The translations under genes and the position numbers were made by a program. Below are positions 49,876 through 61,703 of a stretch of DNA of 64,000 nt, one piece after another (position 1 is the first letter of the stretch; every line of letters begins with the position of its first letter). The notes under the pieces are model-generated. The model worked only from the letters and a program-made list of their open reading frames with translations. It had not been told where the DNA came from and searched no databases. Location of the stretch: contig CP136062.1 in assembly GCA_032622095.1 (NCBI GenBank), forward strand, positions 162,748,875 to 162,812,874. Reading direction: 5' to 3'. Source of the stretch: Siphonodentalium dalli. Lineage: Eukaryota; Mollusca; Scaphopoda; Gadilida; Siphonodentaliidae.

Positions 49876-50807
49876 TTAATATTATATGCCACTTTATCAC
49901 ATAATTAGCCCCTAAACCCAGCCTTATATTTTATTGTTAGACACACATATATTATCAGCACGCGCAGTTATGTAAGAGCTTAGCACAATGATATCGATCA
50001 ATGTTGTTATTATATTAATATTATTATGATATTCAATTTGTGTTGGGTTATTTAGTGTTGACTGTAAGATAAACATGGGTGATAGACCCCAAAGCCACCA
50101 CAAATAGTTTTTGCGGCTGGCTCAACCAATTTCGTGGCTGGTTAGATATCTAAGCCAGCTCAGTCGCGACGTTCGTGGCTGACAAAATATGGCGGCTCAG
50201 CTGGCTGAGAGGTATATCATTCAGCATATTTTCGTTTCCTAAATTTTCCTAATCACCGGTTATATAGACCCTGTTTGTTTTTGGCGTTTGTGGTGAACCC
50301 GTAGAATTCCAGACCACACGTGCTCTTTTGGTGTTGGGCTTTTCCATTATGGAGCAAATACTTGAAAGACTGCCATGGATGTACTATGTAGTTTAATTCC
50401 CATCTAATCGGTATGAGTTACATTGGGACTTCTGTCAACTTCAGACTGCTATCATCACTGGCATCATTGAATGATGAATCCAATAGTAATGATATACTAT
50501 TTCAAACTATAGTCTATTCTCTCCTGTATGTTATGTGCATATATTGACAAATGCCAGCGATGTCTGAGACTGAGTCATGTCGAAATAAATACTTCATTGA
50601 GAGGCCCGGGTGTTCTGATAACAAAACAACCATGCCGTCCATGCCAATATTAGGTTTGAATAACAGTACAGTTGTGCTTGACATATAAGCTCATGCACAA
50701 GGGTCAGCCATTTTACAATTCCGGCTGCAGAGATTTTTTCATGTGGCTGGCATTAGAGATAATATGGCTGGCGGCGGCTTGTGGCCAATATGGCTGGCGG
50801 CTGTGGC

Positions 50808-51186
50808 CAGGGGCGCCGGAAGCATCCAAGGGCAGGGGGGCAGAGCCTACAGAAAGGGCACTTTTCCGCAAAAAAGGGCATTTTCTCCGCAAACTCGGGA
50901 AAATAACCATAAATTCATTGTGGCAAAAATCCCTATTTTAATGGTATTTGTCGGTTTTTATGGCCGTTTTGTGATAAAATTGACAAAAAATTAATATTCC
51001 TTGTGAAATTGGTGGTATTTGGACCAAAAAAGTAACATTTTGCTATAAAAACACAAGATTAAACACACAAAAAGCATTTTCTGTCTCCAGAAAAAGGGCA
51101 AGTCCTGCCCCCGCTCGCCCCCCCCCCTTGGTCAAGGGCAGGGGGGGGTCAGCTGCCCCCTCTGCCCCCCTCTTCCGGCGCCCCTG
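50808..51186. mobile_element. Non-autonomous hAT-like element with perfect 8-bp target duplication
   Basis: The 15-bp inverted ends CAGGGGCGCCGGAAG and CTTCCGGCGCCCCTG are exact inverse copies, flanked by gctgtggc at 50800-50807 and again at 51187-51194. An 8-bp duplication with CAGGG ends is the hAT signature. The 379-bp body has G-rich and C-rich arms ('agggcaggggggcag', 'ctgccccctctgccccc') and no coding capacity. The insertion split a local 'ggctggcggctgtggc' repeat. Confidence 0.92.
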
Positions 51187-51604
51187 GCTGTGGCTTTTCG
51201 ATGGCGGCTTCGGGCTCTAATGGGTGATAAGGGTGGTTGAACAATTCTGTCAACATGAAAAGACACATTTAATATGGAAGGAGTTTGTTTTTTAAGGTGT
51301 CTTTACTTCCTCATTGTGATAAAGAAATCAAATTTTAACCCTTGCCGTTTCGAGATCGTTTTCCTTGCTAAAATGTGATTATGTGATAAAACGATCTCAA
51401 ATTCATCGCAATTCTATATTATCAATCTATTTATTAACCTCGTCCACTAAGTTCAATTCGAGCCTCGCTAAAGCTCAGCTCAAATCTAATTTAGTGCACT
51501 CGGTTAATATATTTTGTATAGAATTGTGACTCATTAGAGATCCTCTATTTATCGTATGCTCATCAATGCATTATCAAACAATCGCAATTAGATAATTATC
51601 GTTT

Positions 51605-51994
51605 GAGACCTTTCGCAAAATCACGATTACGATTAGGGATGTGGACAATATCATGCCAGTATACGGCCAAAATTTGATCTTTATGCACGGGGGTTCTTAT
51701 GTGAGACGAAATATACCCGACTCAGTTTAGTAATGTGTAGATGTGTCAAGGATATGGCACTGGTCCTGCTTGGGGACGCTCTAACATTATCCATGTGGGG
51801 TATATTAAACACGGGTATGAACATAGGATCTGAAAGATTACTTTTTTCAATCAAATATATATGCATGTAACTGAATATAGTGGGGCATATGCCATCTCAC
51901 CAATTAACAATCATATGTAAGCTGTGATGGTGCCCACCTTACTAGGACAATATATCCTATCCGTAATCGTAATCATGATTTTGCGAAAGGTCTC
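51605..51994. mobile_element. MITE-like element with about 31-bp inverted ends (GAGACCTTTCGC)
   Basis: Left GAGACCTTTCGCAAAATCA continues as cgattacgatta; the right end is its inverse with one or two changes. The element is 390 bp. No clear target duplication is visible, so the superfamily is unknown. Confidence 0.7.
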
Positions 51995-52245
51995 TGTTAA
52001 CCCTGCAGTGGAATCTAGAAATTTTCACTTCCACGCTATCCTATCCACATATATGACCGATTAACTTACATGTACTAATACATGATTGAAATATATCAAA
52101 ATTCTCTCAGATCAGCGAAGTTATCCTTACTTTAATTATTACATTCATAATAAAAATAACTTTTAAGCTGCAATTCGATATGCTTATTGGCAAATCAATG
52201 GATAAATATCAGGGTTCAAGCTACCACCAGGGATGGGGCACAATC

Positions 52246-52386
52246 CTGAGTTCAGTGTGCCTGTCATTTGCAGAATGAGGTTCACAGAGGGTGAATTTAG
52301 TTATGCTATTCCGCACAGCAGGCTAGCATCACCAAATTCACCATCTGGGAACCTCATTCTGCAAATGACAGATACACTAAACTCAG
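52246..52386. mobile_element. Family T inverted-repeat element, short complete form
   Basis: A 141-bp element from ctgagttcagtgtgcctgtc to its inverse ending aaactcag, folding almost end to end with a centre 'ccgcacagcaggctagc'. Confidence 0.78.
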
Positions 52387-52930
52387 CGACAATGCTTTGC
52401 TGTTTTTGAAGTAATTCGAAGTAATGTGTATTGCTACCTTTTTTAGCATTACATGTAATACAAGGTGGTTCATTACTTCACCAAAAAGGCATGTAATTCA
52501 CTTACAGTTACATAACATTTACATTGCATTTACATTACAATAACATGCGTGGCTGCCTTTGTTGTCTTTTGGAAGATACTGATTTCTCAAAGCAAAGTGT
52601 AGAAAGATGAGAAGACTTCATATAAACCCTTGGGCTTGTTGTCTGATCCTCATTTCCATATATTAACACTTCTATTTAGCTTATATGTGTCATCTGTATA
52701 TTATGTTATTTGTTTGGATTTGGAAATAAAATTATGTTTAAGCTAAACATTTTTCAACAGTAATATCAGCATCTTTAAGACTGACTTCCAATTTCACAAC
52801 ACAATCTCATTTTATGCATTAATTAACTACTTGCTAATTTATTGTCATTCCTGTAACATAATATTCAAGTTTATATTGTCCCAAAAATTAATAATAACAT
52901 GTACACAAGAAAAAATTAATCATTGCAAGC

Positions 52931-53139
52931 ATATGCCCTAAGTAATCGACTCCTTAACCACAGCAAAATTATGGGTAATTTTTCAGGATTTAGTCGGAAA
53001 TATGGCTTGTTGCCATTCATCGGAAAGCTCCCACTGAGAGCTTTCCGATGAATGGCAACAAGCCATATTTCCAACTAAATCCTGAAAAGTTACCCATAAT
53101 TACGCTGTGGTTAAGGAGTCGATTATTTAGGGTATTAAC
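52931..53139. mobile_element. Foldback MITE, family P, terminal bases decayed
   Basis: Full-length inverted arms meeting at 'gctcccactgagagc'. The outermost CAGTA is changed on the left. Confidence 0.82.
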
Positions 53140-53880
53140 GTAATGTATTGATGGCCATAGTAGATTTTAGGATAGATAACAATTGAAAGAGGGGCAGTTC
53201 ATCAACTAGCTAATTATTTTGTTGCAGGCTTACTGTTATACTGTATTGAATTGACTGGGTTGGGTTTGGTTTTTAGTCCTAATGTATTATGTTATATTAA
53301 ACAGACAAGGCTCATTCGAGCTTCAAAATGTTTTCTACGTAATTTGGAAGGAGGTATAAGATAGGTTGACAAATATACAAATATACAAAATATCGATATA
53401 TAACGGCTTTAAATGTCTGCTGAGAATTTTTTTTTACCATGCATAGTCACAGTCATTTTTCGCAACAAAAGTAAAACAAAAACTCTTAATTTCTACCATA
53501 TCATGATTAGGCTAACATGAAACATTCTTCTCTGTTCCATGCCATGTATGTGGCAGTTTTTTGTTTGGGTCCAATGTTACCAAACATTGTGTTCAAAGTT
53601 GTTGTATTTTCTATGACTTCAATGCTCTTGCATGACATATAATGATCATACAAAGGTAACTAAAGTATTTATCGACCTATTTCAATACTGGGAAAAATTC
53701 AAAAGCAAATATTATTAAGTGTATTGTGGAGCGCAACAAGAGCATCGCTGGGACATTGCAAAATACACCCGTCAGCCATTGTGAATTGTACTAACAATTT
53801 GAGCTTACAGAGAATATCTGATATACCTCTAATTTAAATGCCAAATTTCATACCATTAATAAACGTCTAAGTTATAGAAG

Positions 53881-54240
53881 ATTAGGTCACCCATCTGTCA
53901 ATATTCAGCGTATTCGTAAACAATCAGATTTAAACATTAGATTCGGTCACCCGTCTGTCAATATTCAGCGTATTCGTAAACAATCAGATTTAAACATTAG
54001 ATTCGGTCACCCGTCTGTCAATATTCAGCGTATTCGTAAACAATCAGATTTAAACATTAGATTCGGTCACCCGTCTGTCAATATTCAGCGTATTCGTAAA
54101 CAATCAGATTTAAACATTAGATTCGGTCACCCGTCTGTCAATATTCAGCGTATTCGTAAACAATCAGATTTAAACATTAGATTCGGTCACCCGTCTGTCA
54201 ATATTCAGCGTATTCGTAAACAATCAGATTTAAACATTAG
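53881..54240. repeat. 60-bp minisatellite, six units, open in one frame
   Basis: Six exact 60-bp units; the last five are identical and the first differs at two bases. On the plus strand the frame of ttcggtcacccgtctgtc has no stop, giving 20 residues per unit beginning FGHPSVNIQRIRKQ. The same frame stays open from about 53823 to 54328, but it has no upstream Met and lies opposite to the EGF gene. Confidence 0.95.
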
Positions 54241-54340
54241 ATGCTACTGCATGTTAAGCAGCAAGAATGAAATAATTTTGAGACAAGAGATTGACAAAAA
54301 CAGTGTTTTCCTGATAAAATACAACTAAACTATATATTAA

Positions 54341-56991
54341 CCCTTTCATGATGGGAGCTGCGCTGCTGCAACATTAACTATCCTGTGCCAGTGCATTCTC
54401 TTATATATGCAAGTCTCCCATAGGGAGCCTCGAATTTCTAAGAGAATCCACTGGCTTACAAGGTCAAGGTAAATATTGTTTTCTTATATCTATATTTGCG
54501 AATGTCTGTCTGTCTGTGTTCTATAGAAATTCACATGGGACCACCTAGATGGCACAAAATGGGTCTAATATGGGTATCTTTTTACGAGAAAGATAATGGC
54601 GAGGGTTGGAATTTTCTAAAGTGACGCCGTTGTTGTCAGGGGCAGAACAGTTGGAGGGGCCAAAAAACGTTAGTCGCCGATTGCCACCAAACTTATTTAT
54701 AATCATCCCCATAATATGAGGAATCTAATGGTGTGGTTTAAATGTGTCAAATTTCGCGCCATTCGCATCAGGGATGCCCGAAGGGGAGAGGGGCACCAAA
54801 ATTAATCAAAATAATTTTAGCACCGAATTCCATCAAATTGATGCACATTCTTCTGAGATCTTCTCCATGATACAAGGAATCTTATTGTGTGATTTAAAGA
54901 CGCCAAATTAGTGTCGTTGGGATGAGAGATTGGGGGGGGGGGGGGTGGGTGGGTCCTAAATCGGATAAGAATTGGTTTAGTCGCCGATTGCCACGAAACT
55001 TATACAAATTCATCCCCATGGTATGAGGTGTCTAATGGCGTGGCTTGAAGCTGTCAAAAGTGGCGTCATTCGAGTCAGGGGTACACTGAAAGGGAGAGCG
55101 GCACCAAAATTGATACACAATATTTTTAGCGCCAATTTCCACCAAATTGATACACATTCTTATCCATGATATGAGGAATCTAATCGTGTGATTTTAAAGA
55201 CGTCATATTGGTGCTGCTTTGGTGAGAGATGGGAAGGGTGGGGTGGGCACTAAAATTTATAAAAATTTGTTTAGTCGCGGATTAGCACCAAACTTACAAA
55301 TAATAATCTCCATGATATCAGGAGTCTAATTGTGTGGTTTAAAGATATCAAAAGTGGGGACATTCGAGTCAGGGGTGCCTAGAGGATGAGAGGGACACAA
55401 ACATTGATAAACAATATGTTTAGCGCCGATTTCCACCTGATTGATACATATTCTTCTCCGTGATATAATATAAACGTGTGATTTAAAGACGGGAAATTGG
55501 TGCCGTTGTGTGAGAGATGGGGGGGGGGGGGTAATAACTATGATAAGAATTTGTTTAGTTGCCGATTACCACCAAACTTATATATAATCATCTCCATTAT
55601 ATAATGCATGCATGAGTCTAATAGACGTGGTTTAAATATGACAAAAGTGGCGCGGTTCAAGTCATGCATGAGGGGAGTTGCACCAAAGTTGATACAAATA
55701 TATTAAGCACTGATTCCTCCAAATTCATGCACATTCTTCTCTAATGATATGATGAATTAAATCACATTTGGGGTCGTTTGGGTCATGGCGAGAGGAGAAT
55801 CACTAGCATTTATAAGATTGTTCAATTCGCCGATATCCAACAAAGTTATTTTTTGTCATCTCCCAGGCCATCTCCATGTCATTCTAAGGAGTTTTTGGCT
55901 TTCCAATTTCACAATCTCGACAAATGTTGACCGAATTAAGTCACTTGAACAATTATATCTTCTCAACTGTCATATTTATATGCGGATGGAAATCAGGGCA
56001 TTCCTATAATGATCTAGCAACACAGATACATAGAAGAAAGCATTAAAAGTATATGTATATCAATCTATTTAAGATATACATGTATTCATTCAAACTGAGG
56101 TACCTTGAATCGACAGAGGATTGCATATTAGAATGGCTCATGTATATATTATAACACGATTGAGTCTGTCCCATTCAATATAGTTTCCAGAAAAAAAGTT
56201 ACAATTGCCAAGCGATATGGAAATGTAGAGCAGGCCTGTTCAAAAATAGTGGTCACAGTGTGCAGTCAAATTTTCTGAGATAAAGGAAAACGCAGTCCGT
56301 AGCACATGACTTTTCAGGATCCTCCAATATTGACATCTGACAAGGGTATATCTGCCCGATACAGAGGATTTTTGTTTTTTGGACCAGGCTCATCGCCTAA
56401 CATAAACAACTCAAAATCTCGCTGTGTCGGGCACATGTAGCTGCTATACGTGCATAACATCAATTCTTTTAAATTGAAAATGGTTAGCCAGTATATAGCA
56501 CCAGAACAGAGGAGCACCTGGACATATCTTTAAAATATCTGAATCTTCATGAAGATATGATAAACTAGATTGAATGATACATCTCTATGTAAAACACAAT
56601 TGTTCTGTTTTATTTTTTCGAAATAATGTGTTTATGATGTTCATGTTTCATGCTATAACGTCTGAAGTATACGCAGTTGTAAATAAATAAATACTTCTTT
56701 ATTGGTGGGACGGATTAAACGCGATAAACAAAATGATAATCGCTCCGACCTGACAAGGTGAGCCACTACTTATATTCCATGTGTAAGAATCATGTTTTGT
56801 GATGCCATTTGGATATACAATTTATGATAATACGTGTAACACTTTGAGAGCAAGAGTATTCTCTATTCCCACCAAATATCCACAGAGGGTTTAAAATCGC
56901 TTTAACCTGGGCACGCCGAGTAACCCTGCAAGTCTCCATTGCATGGCACAGGGTTTTCAAAATATTTCAGGAAGTTCCTGTCATGGAAGGA
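54341..56991. mobile_element. TTAA-type MITE split by a 2.4-kb repeat block
   Basis: Left part: TTAA 54337-54340, then CCCTTTCATGATGGGAGC, running to about 54480. Right part: about 56935-56991, 'catggcacagggttttc ... ctgtcatggaagg' and then a TTAA-like attaa. Between them (about 54485-56930) sits a copy of the 25.8-kb tandem array and its following sequence. Confidence 0.6.
54490..55870. repeat. Degenerate tandem array, copy 2 (related to 25790-27740)
   Basis: Same alternating half-units with 'gccgattaccaccaaactta', 'gtgatttaaagac' and G-runs. The following sequence (about 55880-56930) matches 27740-28510 and 30286-30555, so both belong to one larger duplicated unit. Confidence 0.75.
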
Positions 56992-57008
56992 TTAATACGA
57001 TTGATTAA

Positions 57009-57399
57009 CCCTTTACCCAACAAACCGGCCAAAACCGGCCAAATAAAGCTTCAACAGCCTAAAATATCTTCGGTCTGTCTCAATAGAACCATACAAATAT
57101 GGATATCATTGGAATCGGCTCCTTGACCACATTGTGATAGTTACAGTTATGCCCTGTGCCAATGCATTCTCTTATATATGCGAGTCGACCATAGGTCGCC
57201 TCGCATATATAAGAGAATGCATTGGCCTAAAAAAAAAAAAATTTAACACTTTTTACCATTTTTTCTTACATTCTTTAACAATTTTATAATTTTTAATGTG
57301 TTAAGCCAATGCATTCTCTTATATATGCGAGGCGACCTATGGTCGACTCGCATATATAAGAGAATGCGTTGACACAGGGCCCTTCTGTTGGGTAAAGGG
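57009..57399. mobile_element. TTAA-flanked MITE (piggyBac-like), two hairpin cores
   Basis: TTAA 57005-57008 and 57400-57403. Ends CCCTTTACCCAAC and GTTGGGTAAAGGG. It contains two approximately 70-bp palindromes of the 'aatgcattctcttatatatg' core. The same element lies in reverse orientation at 59901-60291, also 391 bp. Confidence 0.9.
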
Positions 57400-57749
57400 T
57401 TAACTGAAATGACTTGTGCACTGCATCGATCTCATTATAGTGTTTCACTATACAATAAAATATATTTAAACTAAGACTGAACGTATGCTATCAAAAATGT
57501 AAGCATTTAAATTCACAGGCTAGAATCGATACAATCCGGTTCCACTTTCAAAGTCCGGTTCGACTTTTGTAACCAGAAAATTTGTCGGTTTTCTGGTGAC
57601 TACTTGTTAAATGTTGGTATCTATATCGTAGTATGAAACTTATGAGTTAGCTGCGTTAAACATGCAATAATATCTGCACAATTACATAATGACTGAATAA
57701 TGATAGTCATATAATAACATAATTAGACTGTCACACAAAGTCATCAAGT

Positions 57750-58196
57750 CTGAGTTTAGTGTGTCTGTCATTTGCAGAATGAGGTCCCCAGAGGGTGAAT
57801 TTAGTGATGCTATCCCGCATAGCGGGCTCGCATCACCAACTTCTGGGGACCTCGTTCTGCTTAGGCCTCATCTTCTCTGCAAAGTTTCTTTATTATCAAA
57901 TTTCTATAGAAACTTATTCACATAGGTTATATTTCTTTTTAGTTTAGTTTCTCTATATATATCCCAAAATTGGCAGACGACATATTGCATAATCGAGGTT
58001 CCCAATGGGTGTACATTACAATATTCACCATTTGGGAACTTCAATATGAGTCTATATCTCCCATTGCAGATGAGGCTATGCAGAATGAGGTCCCAGGAGG
58101 GTGATTTTGGTGATGCTAGCCTGCTGTGCGGGATAGCGTCACTAAATTCACACTCTGGGGACCTCATTCTGCAAATGACAGGAACACTAAACTCAG
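57750..58196. mobile_element. Family T inverted-repeat element, long form
   Basis: Starts ctgagtttagtgtgtctgtc and ends aacactaaactcag, with several inner copies of the 'gaatgaggtccccagaggg' motif in both directions. It ends 23 bp before the splice donor side of the next EGF exon. Confidence 0.75.
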
Positions 58197-58219
58197 GCAT
58201 GGAAGTCATCAATACTCAC

Positions 58220-58333
58220 TGGAATCACAATTGGTGCCCGTCCAGCCGGTTGCACAGATACAACTGTACCCATCCACTAAGTCGGTGCAAGTAGCGTCAT
58301 TCTTACAGGCACCGGCACTGCATTCATCGATAT
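58220..58333 (-). CDS. Calcium-binding EGF-like exon, first in this window
   Basis: A 114-bp minus-strand EGF exon beginning (D/N)-I-D-E-C and containing C-K-N-D-A-T-C (O-fucose consensus) and [12 protein letters not shown] (hydroxylation consensus). The first loop C-S-A-G-A-C lacks the O-glucose serine. Acceptor: tgtcatag at 58334; donor: gtgagtat from 58219. Phase 1 on both sides. The acceptor shows that upstream exons exist, either between here and the P2X7-domain gene or beyond the window; I could not find them. An open frame reading through the acceptor side (58654-58334) is intron. Confidence 0.86.
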
Positions 58334-58763
58334 CTATGACAGAAAAGAGAAGATTAGATTAGATTTAATTTTGATAACATAAACTGTGTGTATAGCATAA
58401 GTAAAATCGGTTTCTATATTATTTTCAATATGGTCCCCGGTGAATTTTGGCCAATGCTTGATTTCGCATATACAGTTTTTTTCTTTGCGCGGATTCTGGT
58501 GGTCAAGGGCACCGTTCTGAAGAATCCACCAGCTGACTAGCTGGCAGCCTTGCTGAATTTGAGAAAATCGGGTAAATCCAAGATGGTAGTCAAATGGGCA
58601 TCCTTGCCACATGGAGATGGCCCCTAATGCAAAAGAAGCAGAAAAGAATAGCAATATGAAACCAGTTATGTTTCTATGATATATTTGTGTTATTTCAGCA
58701 ATATGCGTGATGATGGTTTCATAGATGGCTACCGAGATGAAAATCGAGAAAATCTTAGTTTTT

Positions 58764-58798
58764 ACTTAACCCCCCCCCCCCCCCCAAAAAAAAACCCC
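58764..58798. repeat. Poly-C / poly-A tract
   Basis: About 17 C bases followed by A-runs in the intergenic region. Assembly length is uncertain. Confidence 0.7.
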
Positions 58799-59199
58799 TC
58801 AGTATGGGTAGTTGGAGTCCTATTAGCAAGAAATGGGGTATTTCATCAAACTATTGGTTCAGTTTGACATAAATATAGCCATCAAAATCGAAACGTTGGT
58901 CATTGTCTTCTTATGTAGATGAACGCGAATCTAAATACATAAATAAATGGGCTGAAATAAAATAATGTGACCCTTCATTTTGGAAAAAGTCTGATATGGT
59001 AAGTATGTGGAATATGACACCACATTAGACGGAAATAGATATTTTATAAACTAATGGTTCATTCCAACATAAAAATAGCCATCAAATGGGGAACATAAAT
59101 CAAATTAATATAATACAAGGGGTGCGCATAGGAAGATGGCGCTCGTTGAGTTTTTTGCCTGAAAGAGTGGATCTGTTGCAATAGAATTATTGGTGGCCA

Positions 59200-59760
59200 T
59201 GATGATTTTTTTTACGAATTTCGGAAAAAATGGGAGAATCCCATCTAGAGGCCGAAAATCCATATGAAGTTTGATGATGATTGGATGGGAAATCTGATAT
59301 GTAAGGTTTTCTAAAGAATTCTGCCATACAAAGAGTAAAATCCAAGATGGCCACTGGCAGCCATGTTTTTTAACAGAATTAAATGATAAGCACCCATCTA
59401 GATGTCACCGGAGGATCTAAATTAAGTGTGTATGGTGATGATTGGATAAGGTATATGCTCTGTAGGGTATACACAAAGATTTAGTGATGCAAAGAGTAAA
59501 ATCCCAGACAAATTCATTCAAATTTGATAGCTTCCATCTAGAGGTGATCGTAAACAAGCCTGTAAAGTTTCAAAGCAATTCTTCAATAAATGTGGGCTGC
59601 AGGGTGTGGTGATGGATTCACATTTGAAATCAATGATTGCTACTGGTAGCCATGTTTTTTAACAACTTTTTTGAAAAAAGGGAGGCACCCATCTAGAGGA
59701 CACCTCAATGATCCATATGAAGTTTCAATATCAATATAAATTTAATAAGGAACAAGTCAT
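59200..59760. repeat. Diverged 'ccaagatggc' family units
   Basis: Three decayed units with 'atttagtgatgcaaagagta', 'aaatccaagatggcc' and 'cccatctagagg'. No gene is seen. Confidence 0.65.
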
Positions 59761-59900
59761 TCGACTTATAGTCCCAGATGGTATTGCAATAAATGTAATA
59801 CAATATATCACAAAATGGATTTCAACAATAAAAGTCATATTTTGTATCCGTAGTGTTTGGTGAGGATTAGATGAGAAATGTGACCTGAAAGTTGTGTTAA

Positions 59901-60291
59901 CCATTTACCCAACAGAAGGGCCCTGTGCCAATGCATTCTCTTATATATGCGAGTCGACCATAGGTCGCCTCGCATATATAAGAGAATGCATTGGCTTAAC
60001 ACATTACAAATTATAAAATTGTTAAAGAATGTAAGAAAAAATGGTAACAAGTGTTAAAAAAAGATTTTTTTAGGCCAATGCATTCTCTTATATATGCGAG
60101 GCGACCTATGGTCGACTCGCATATATAAGAAAATGCATTGGCACAGGGCATAACTGTAACTATCACAATGTGGTCAATGAGCCGGTTCCAATGATATCCA
60201 TATTTGTATGGTTCTATTGAGACAGACCGAAGATATTTTAGGGTGTTGAAGCTTTATTTGACCGGTTTTGGCCGTTTTGTTGGGTAAAGGG
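59901..60291. mobile_element. TTAA-flanked MITE (piggyBac-like), inverse copy of 57009-57399
   Basis: TTAA 59897-59900 and 60292-60295. Ends CCATTTACCCAAC and GTTGGGTAAAGGG, 391 bp, with the same two hairpin cores in the opposite order. Confidence 0.9.
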
Positions 60292-60532
60292 TTAAAGGAT
60301 TTAGTCATACAAAGAGTAAAATCCAAGATGGCCGCTGGCAGCCAAGTCTTCAAACATAATTCGGAAAAAATGGTAAGCACCCAGCAAGAGGGTCCATATG
60401 AAGTGTGGTAAGGGATATGTTTATATATATTTATTTTGTTATGGTTTTTTGAATAATCTATTTTTATTCGTGAAGATTTTACATTATTGTTGAAGAATCT
60501 ATCATTGTATAAATATAAAGGAGGCGACAAAT

Positions 60533-61340
60533 TAACCCTTTCAGTCCGATTTTTGTATCAACCCATATTTCCTTGATCATTTTTCAAATTTATTGATTTT
60601 AATAATGTGCCTACTGGTTGTAGGGTGCACGGACAGTGAAGATTTGTGCTCTCTCTCTCGTTATTTGCGCGCTGAGGTGCTGTGCTGGGAGTCTGGTCAG
60701 GTTGTGGAGGTTACTTGTTCCCCTTTGCAATCGAGTCATCATTGTGGATTACTATAGTGAGAGACACGTTGGGTGTGGGAAAATTGATGTCATGTCACCG
60801 GATGTGACATGGGGAAATTGATGACACTGGTGAGAACGACGCTCATGGCCACATTGCAGGTGATTGAGTTGTGAGTAACTACAATTAGACGAGGATGATC
60901 CTCCAGGGAGGTTCTCAATCACTTGAATATCCTATAAATGGATATATTACTGTGTTATATATTTTCATTTATATCAGGGTGAATAAATGATATTTGAGTT
61001 TTAATAGAACTATTTAAATTTGAGCCTTTCCATGTCAATACATGTGCATTGATAGATCTTGATGAAATCATTCAGCAAGCTGACCTTTTTTATCACCCAT
61101 TGGCGTCATCCCTCATTATTAACTGATGGTGAACTCAAACCCCCTTACCAAGAGTTAAGTTCATACTTAAAGGGGAACGAAACCCTGGAATAAATAGACT
61201 CTCATTATTGACATTACCCTCACCAATGTACGATTAGATATGCACAACTATGACAATTGACCGGTATAATACTGCGGCGAAAATAAAAGTATACAAAATT
61301 CGAATGTCGCGCGACATCATGGAGGATTCCATTTATATCG
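60533..61340. other. Intergenic stretch upstream of the P2X7-domain gene
   Basis: No gene recognised. A TTAACCCTTTCAG motif at about 60532 looks like one end of a TTAA MITE. At 61167-61180 the sequence TTAA-AGGGGAACGA resembles a transposon end. Confidence 0.5.
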
Positions 61341-61703
61341 ATCGATGACGTATTCAGTCCACTTCCGGTTGATTCGAACTATAACTTTTAGTAGGTTTCA
61401 GAACGAAATATGTCGATAACAGTTGAAAAATGAGACTTACACATGATCATATTAGTTTCTTCTATTTGTAACTAGCATAGCATATCGTAAACGAATTTGT
61501 TTTTGGATATATATTAATGACAATAAACGAAATTGAAATTCTCAACTATACATTTTCTCGACTCAAGATCGGACTCGGGCTACAAATTTTAGTCGTTGCC
61601 TTTACTTCCATCCATTCACTTCCGTCCGTGGGATTTTCTTATTGTTTCTGTCAATTCTACGCATTGAATTATAGCAATTAAAGCCGCAATCTATTGATTT
61701 AAT
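61341..61703 (+). promoter_or_regulatory. Putative TATA-less promoter of the P2X7-domain gene
   Basis: Upstream of the start codon are a CRE-like TGACGTA (61346-61352), an ETS-like CACTTCCGG (around 61360-61367) and a YY1-like AATATGGCG overlapping the ATG (61701-61709). No TATA box is placed at a clear distance. These are pattern matches only. Confidence 0.3.

Noticed and set aside
53881-54240. Regular 60-bp repeats considered as a CRISPR array
   Set aside because: There are no spacers: the units are contiguous and identical, and the context is a eukaryotic intron.
58334-58654. 106-codon minus-strand frame directly upstream of EGF exon 58220-58333
   Set aside because: It covers the intron side of a good acceptor (tgtcatag), and there is no EGF or other domain in it.
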